From the NCBI GenBank assembly GCA_036271555.1, contig DATBAK010000008.1, positions 59,600-123,599 of the forward strand: a stretch of DNA of 64,000 bases. The letters are read 5' to 3'. Within the stretch, counting starts at the first letter, position 1; every line of letters begins with the position of its first letter. The DNA comes from Acidimicrobiia bacterium. GTDB lineage: Bacteria > Actinomycetota > Acidimicrobiia > IMCC26256 > PALSA-610. The notes beneath the pieces were generated by a model. The model saw only the letters and a program-made list of their open reading frames with translations. It searched no databases and was not told where the DNA came from. The translations under genes and the position numbers were made by a program. Shown here one piece after another: positions 61,651 through 64,000 of this stretch.

Positions 61651-62453
61651 CGGCGGCGCTGGCAGGTCGGGCACCAGGTCGCGCTGCGCTGGTCGATGAC
61701 GGTGCGGCGCAGCGGCGTGCCGCAGCGCAGGCAGGGGTGTCCCGAGCGGCCGTAGCACTCGAGGTGGTGTTGGTTGGTTCCGGTGTCACCGTCGAACGTG
61801 CGGTAGTCGCGCAGCGTCGTGCCACTCCGCGCGATCGCCTCGGTCAGCACGTCTCGTACCGCGGTGTGAATGCGATCCGACTGGGGTCGGGTCGTGCGCC
61901 GCGTCGCGGGGTGCACCCGCGCGCGCCACAACGCCTCGTCGGCGTAGATGTTGCCGACGCCCGCGACCGGTCGCTGGCTCATCAACTGCGTCTTCACCGC
62001 GCGGTTGCTGGCTCGCAGCGCCGTGTGGAACGCGCGCGCGTCGAACTCGTCGGAAAGCGGCTCGGGCCCGAGCGCGTGGAGCGTCGGCAGCGCGCCGTAC
62101 TCGCCGGCGGGCAGCACCGCGATGCGACCGAAGCGTCGGATGTCGCGGAACTCGAGCACGCTGCCGTCGTCGAGCGTCCACTGCGCGCGCACGTACGGGT
62201 CGACACTCGCGTCGGGATCGGCGATGCGCAGGCTCCCCGTCATGCCGAGGTGTACGACGAGCTCGCGACCGCGATCCAGCCGCGCGATCAGGTACTTGCC
62301 GCGCCGGTCGACGGCTTCGAAGCGGTGCGTCGTCGCGTCGACGGCGCGCGCGAACTTCGGTGACGGGTGCGCCTCCGCCGCGACGATCGTGCGTCCGGCG
62401 ATACGCGGTGCAAGCTGCCGCCGGATCGTCTCCACCTCCGGCAGCTCGGGCAC
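61647..62453 (-). CDS. mutM: Formamidopyrimidine-DNA glycosylase (Fpg/MutM)
   Basis: The 268-residue protein begins PELPEVETIRRQL with the catalytic Pro directly after the initiator and Glu next. HLGMTGSLRI, VAGVGNIYADEALWRARVHP and GHPCLRCGTPLRR...ATWCPTCQRR (four-Cys zinc finger) are the other family marks. It removes 8-oxoguanine and Fapy lesions with AP-lyase action. GTG at 62453 is the start because the Pro must be residue 2. Confidence 0.95.
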   Translation of the reverse strand: MPELPEVETIRRQLAPRIAGRTIVAAEAHPSPKFARAVDATTHRFEAVDRRGKYLIARLDRGRELVVHLGMTGSLRIADPDASVDPYVRAQWTLDDGSVLEFRDIRRFGRIAVLPAGEYGALPTLHALGPEPLSDEFDARAFHTALRASNRAVKTQLMSQRPVAGVGNIYADEALWRARVHPATRRTTRPQSDRIHTAVRDVLTEAIARSGTTLRDYRTFDGDTGTNQHHLECYGRSGHPCLRCGTPLRRTVIDQRSATWCPTCQRRR

Positions 62454-62518
62454 GACGCGAGTGTGACACGAGCCGACGCTGGTGATCCCGAGCGGTTCGG
62501 GTCCGCCAGAATTGGCCC

Positions 62519-62869
62519 ATGGCCTCGTACTCGGTGAACCCGAAGGCGGTCGCCCACGCGCGCACGCTCATCGACGCTCGCAAATGGGTTCTCGACAGCG
62601 ACTGGGGTGCGGTGCAGCCGAGCGCCGACGAGCAGAACGAGTTCCTCGACTCGCACTCGTGGACGGAGTACGCGGCCTGGCACCTCGGGCTCACCGACGG
62701 TGCGAACGACGAGACGAAGGCGCGGTACGCGTTCGTCTACGGAGACCTGAAGCGCGTGCACCGTTCAGGTCTGATCGCGTGCCGCTACCGCGCGACCGAG
62801 TGGCGTCACAAAGAAGTCGAGCTCGCGGCGCACCGGCTCCTCCAGCGGTTGGACAAGGCGAGCGGCTGA
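62519..62869 (+). CDS. Conserved actinobacterial small protein
   Basis: The 116-residue protein reads SYSVNPKAVAHARTLIDARK, then VLDSDWGAVQPSADEQNEFL and EYAAWHLGLTDGANDETKAR. The family is familiar from many actinomycete genomes but has no known function. No signal or membrane helix. It is divergent from mutM with 65 bases between, and ends 15 bases before the convergent HNH gene. Confidence 0.78.
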   Translation: MASYSVNPKAVAHARTLIDARKWVLDSDWGAVQPSADEQNEFLDSHSWTEYAAWHLGLTDGANDETKARYAFVYGDLKRVHRSGLIACRYRATEWRHKEVELAAHRLLQRLDKASG

Positions 62870-62884
62870 CGCCAGACCCGCGTG

Positions 62885-64000
62885 CTACGCGGCCTGTGGT
62901 CCGGCGCGTGCCGGTGGGGTGAGCGTGCGTTTGCCGGTCTCGGGATCTCGCGGTCCGAGGTTCCAGCCCCGCGTCTTGCGATCGTGGTCGACGGAGCAAT
63001 ACCAATCGAGGTTCCACCAGGCCGCCGGCCCGCCCTTCGCGAAGTCGCGCTCGTGATCGAGCTCGAGGTAGCCGCGGTTGTGGCAACCCTCGGCCGAACA
63101 CTCGCGGCCGCCGACGATCATCGCAGTGCGGAGGTGCGCGGGGATGTGGCGGCCGAGGTGCGCGACGGTGGTGATGTCGCGGCCGTTCTTCACGATTGCC
63201 GTGAGGAACGCCTCGCCGAGGAGGCTGCGGACCCATTCGACGTTGACCGGCCCGACGCCCGGGATCTCGCAGCGCTCGCCCGGCAACGCATTGCCGCGTA
63301 CGAGGGCGGCGTGGTCGATCACCACGTGCGTTGTGATCGCAGTGCTCGTGCGTTCGGATGGCGCGCCGAGCAACAACACGGCGAGCGCGTCGGCTGCGTA
63401 GGCCTCGTGACGCTCGTGCGGACCGCGCGTGCGATGAGCGCGGAAGATGCGCTGTACCCCGGCGTCGATCGCAGCCTTCACCTGCCCGCCGACCTCCGGT
63501 GTCAGCCGGAAATGGCCCTCGACCATTCCATCGGCCGCGCTCCACATCCGTAGCCCGCGTGCCGCGTGCTGGCGAGCCGCCCGTTCGGCCGGGTCCTCGA
63601 CACGCGCCCGCGCCGCGATGCACGCGTCCTTCAGCGGCACCATGCCTTCGGCTGCCGCGTCCAAGAGATCTCGCTCGGCCGACGGATCGTGGACCGCGGC
63701 TTCGGCCACGAGCTGCGCCTGACGCGCCGACAGGCGGCCCTCCCGCACCGCGGCGGCGGTTTCCGGCAGATCCTCCAACCGACGGGCGGTCACGATGGCG
63801 CGCTTCGCTTCGCTCGCATCGATGCCCACCGCACGCGCGTAACACCGCGCCGCATCCCGCTCACTGCCGCGACCCGTTCCGGACGTCTCGGCCAGGCGCT
63901 TCGCCGCGCGTGCCAACAAGCCTTCCGTCAACCGGTGGATCACACCCAACTCGTCGACGACGCGCGCGGCCTGCCCGTGTGTCAACGTGCACGGCTCGAA
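62885..64000 (-). CDS. DUF222/HNH endonuclease-like protein, 5' end outside the window
   Basis: The visible 371 residues run open to the window edge: beyond the first candidate start (TTG at 63985) the frame continues as FEPCT, so the true start is probably to the right. The DUF222 part (GRLSARQAQLVAEAAVHDPS, GMVEGHFRLTPEVGGQVKAA) is followed by a C-terminal HNH domain: RECSAEGCHNRGYLELDHER with LDHE and WNLDWYCSVDHDRKTRGWN. These proteins are very common in actinomycetes and often lie near mobile DNA, but their action is not established. Confidence 0.9.
   Translation of the reverse strand, partial: FEPCTLTHGQAARVVDELGVIHRLTEGLLARAAKRLAETSGTGRGSERDAARCYARAVGIDASEAKRAIVTARRLEDLPETAAAVREGRLSARQAQLVAEAAVHDPSAERDLLDAAAEGMVPLKDACIAARARVEDPAERAARQHAARGLRMWSAADGMVEGHFRLTPEVGGQVKAAIDAGVQRIFRAHRTRGPHERHEAYAADALAVLLLGAPSERTSTAITTHVVIDHAALVRGNALPGERCEIPGVGPVNVEWVRSLLGEAFLTAIVKNGRDITTVAHLGRHIPAHLRTAMIVGGRECSAEGCHNRGYLELDHERDFAKGGPAAWWNLDWYCSVDHDRKTRGWNLGPRDPETGKRTLTPPARAGPQAA

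Overview
The window reads as chromosomal DNA of a very high-GC actinomycete-type bacterium (Actinomycetota). The base composition, heavy use of GTG and TTG starts, GTGA/ATGA start-stop overlaps, a DUF222/HNH protein and a COG4315-type secreted lipoprotein all fit; the class (Acidimicrobiia or a relative) is a guess. I see no tRNA, rRNA, transposase, phage gene or CRISPR array. Genes are dense: no gap between them exceeds 300 bases.

Layout. 0.05-4.5 kb: PNPOx-like flavoprotein, PAS-PAS-PAS-GGDEF-EAL signalling protein, ferritin-like protein, lipoprotein. 4.6-7.1 kb: DegT-type aminotransferase, polytopic membrane protein and XRE-type regulator in one overlapping operon. 7.1-10.1 kb: an unusual minus-strand operon of an HprK-like kinase, a PqqD-like protein, an apparent kinase paralogue that has lost its P-loop, and a PqqD-thioredoxin fusion, with a divergent GNAT. 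11.3-34.7 kb: a large surface-glycan region with a WecA-like phosphoglycosyltransferase, nine GT4/GT2-type glycosyltransferases, a polysaccharide deacetylase, a beta-helix lipoprotein, a formyltransferase-propeller fusion, three methyltransferases and five sulfotransferases. 34.8-45.0 kb: export and assembly functions (ABC flippase, UDP-HexNAc 4,6-dehydratase-like enzyme, Wzz/BY-kinase, a second PqqD plus nucleotidyltransferase pair, a polymerase-like membrane protein, nucleotide-sugar dehydrogenase). 45.1-48.3 kb: Tat-exported Cys-rich protein, NAD-sugar epimerase, FAD amine oxidase/phytoene desaturase-like enzyme. 48.3-52.4 kb: giant secreted sulfatase with seven Calx-beta repeats. 52.5-62.9 kb: small Cys protein, DUF2127 protein, histidine phosphatase, secreted Fn3/Ig-like protein, AAC(3)-like acyltransferase, a three-subunit molybdenum hydroxylase, methyltransferase, MutM and a small conserved protein. 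The last gene, a DUF222-HNH nuclease, runs off the right edge.

How it fits together. Most of 11-45 kb can be read as one programme: lipid-linked glycan initiation (WecA-like), sugar-nucleotide supply (dehydratase, dehydrogenase, epimerase, aminotransferase), decoration by sulfate, formyl and methyl groups, flipping (ABC), and length control and polymerisation (Wzz/BY-kinase, Wzy-like). The kinase/PqqD/nucleotidyltransferase genes lie at both flanks of this programme and resemble the 'HPr-rel-A' gene set often seen beside exopolysaccharide loci. I regard that split system, with its pseudokinase and redox-PqqD fusion, as the most interesting content. A second unexplained feature is a family of about 100-bp intergenic repeats, with a highly conserved 44-bp core, placed at gene 3' ends throughout the window.
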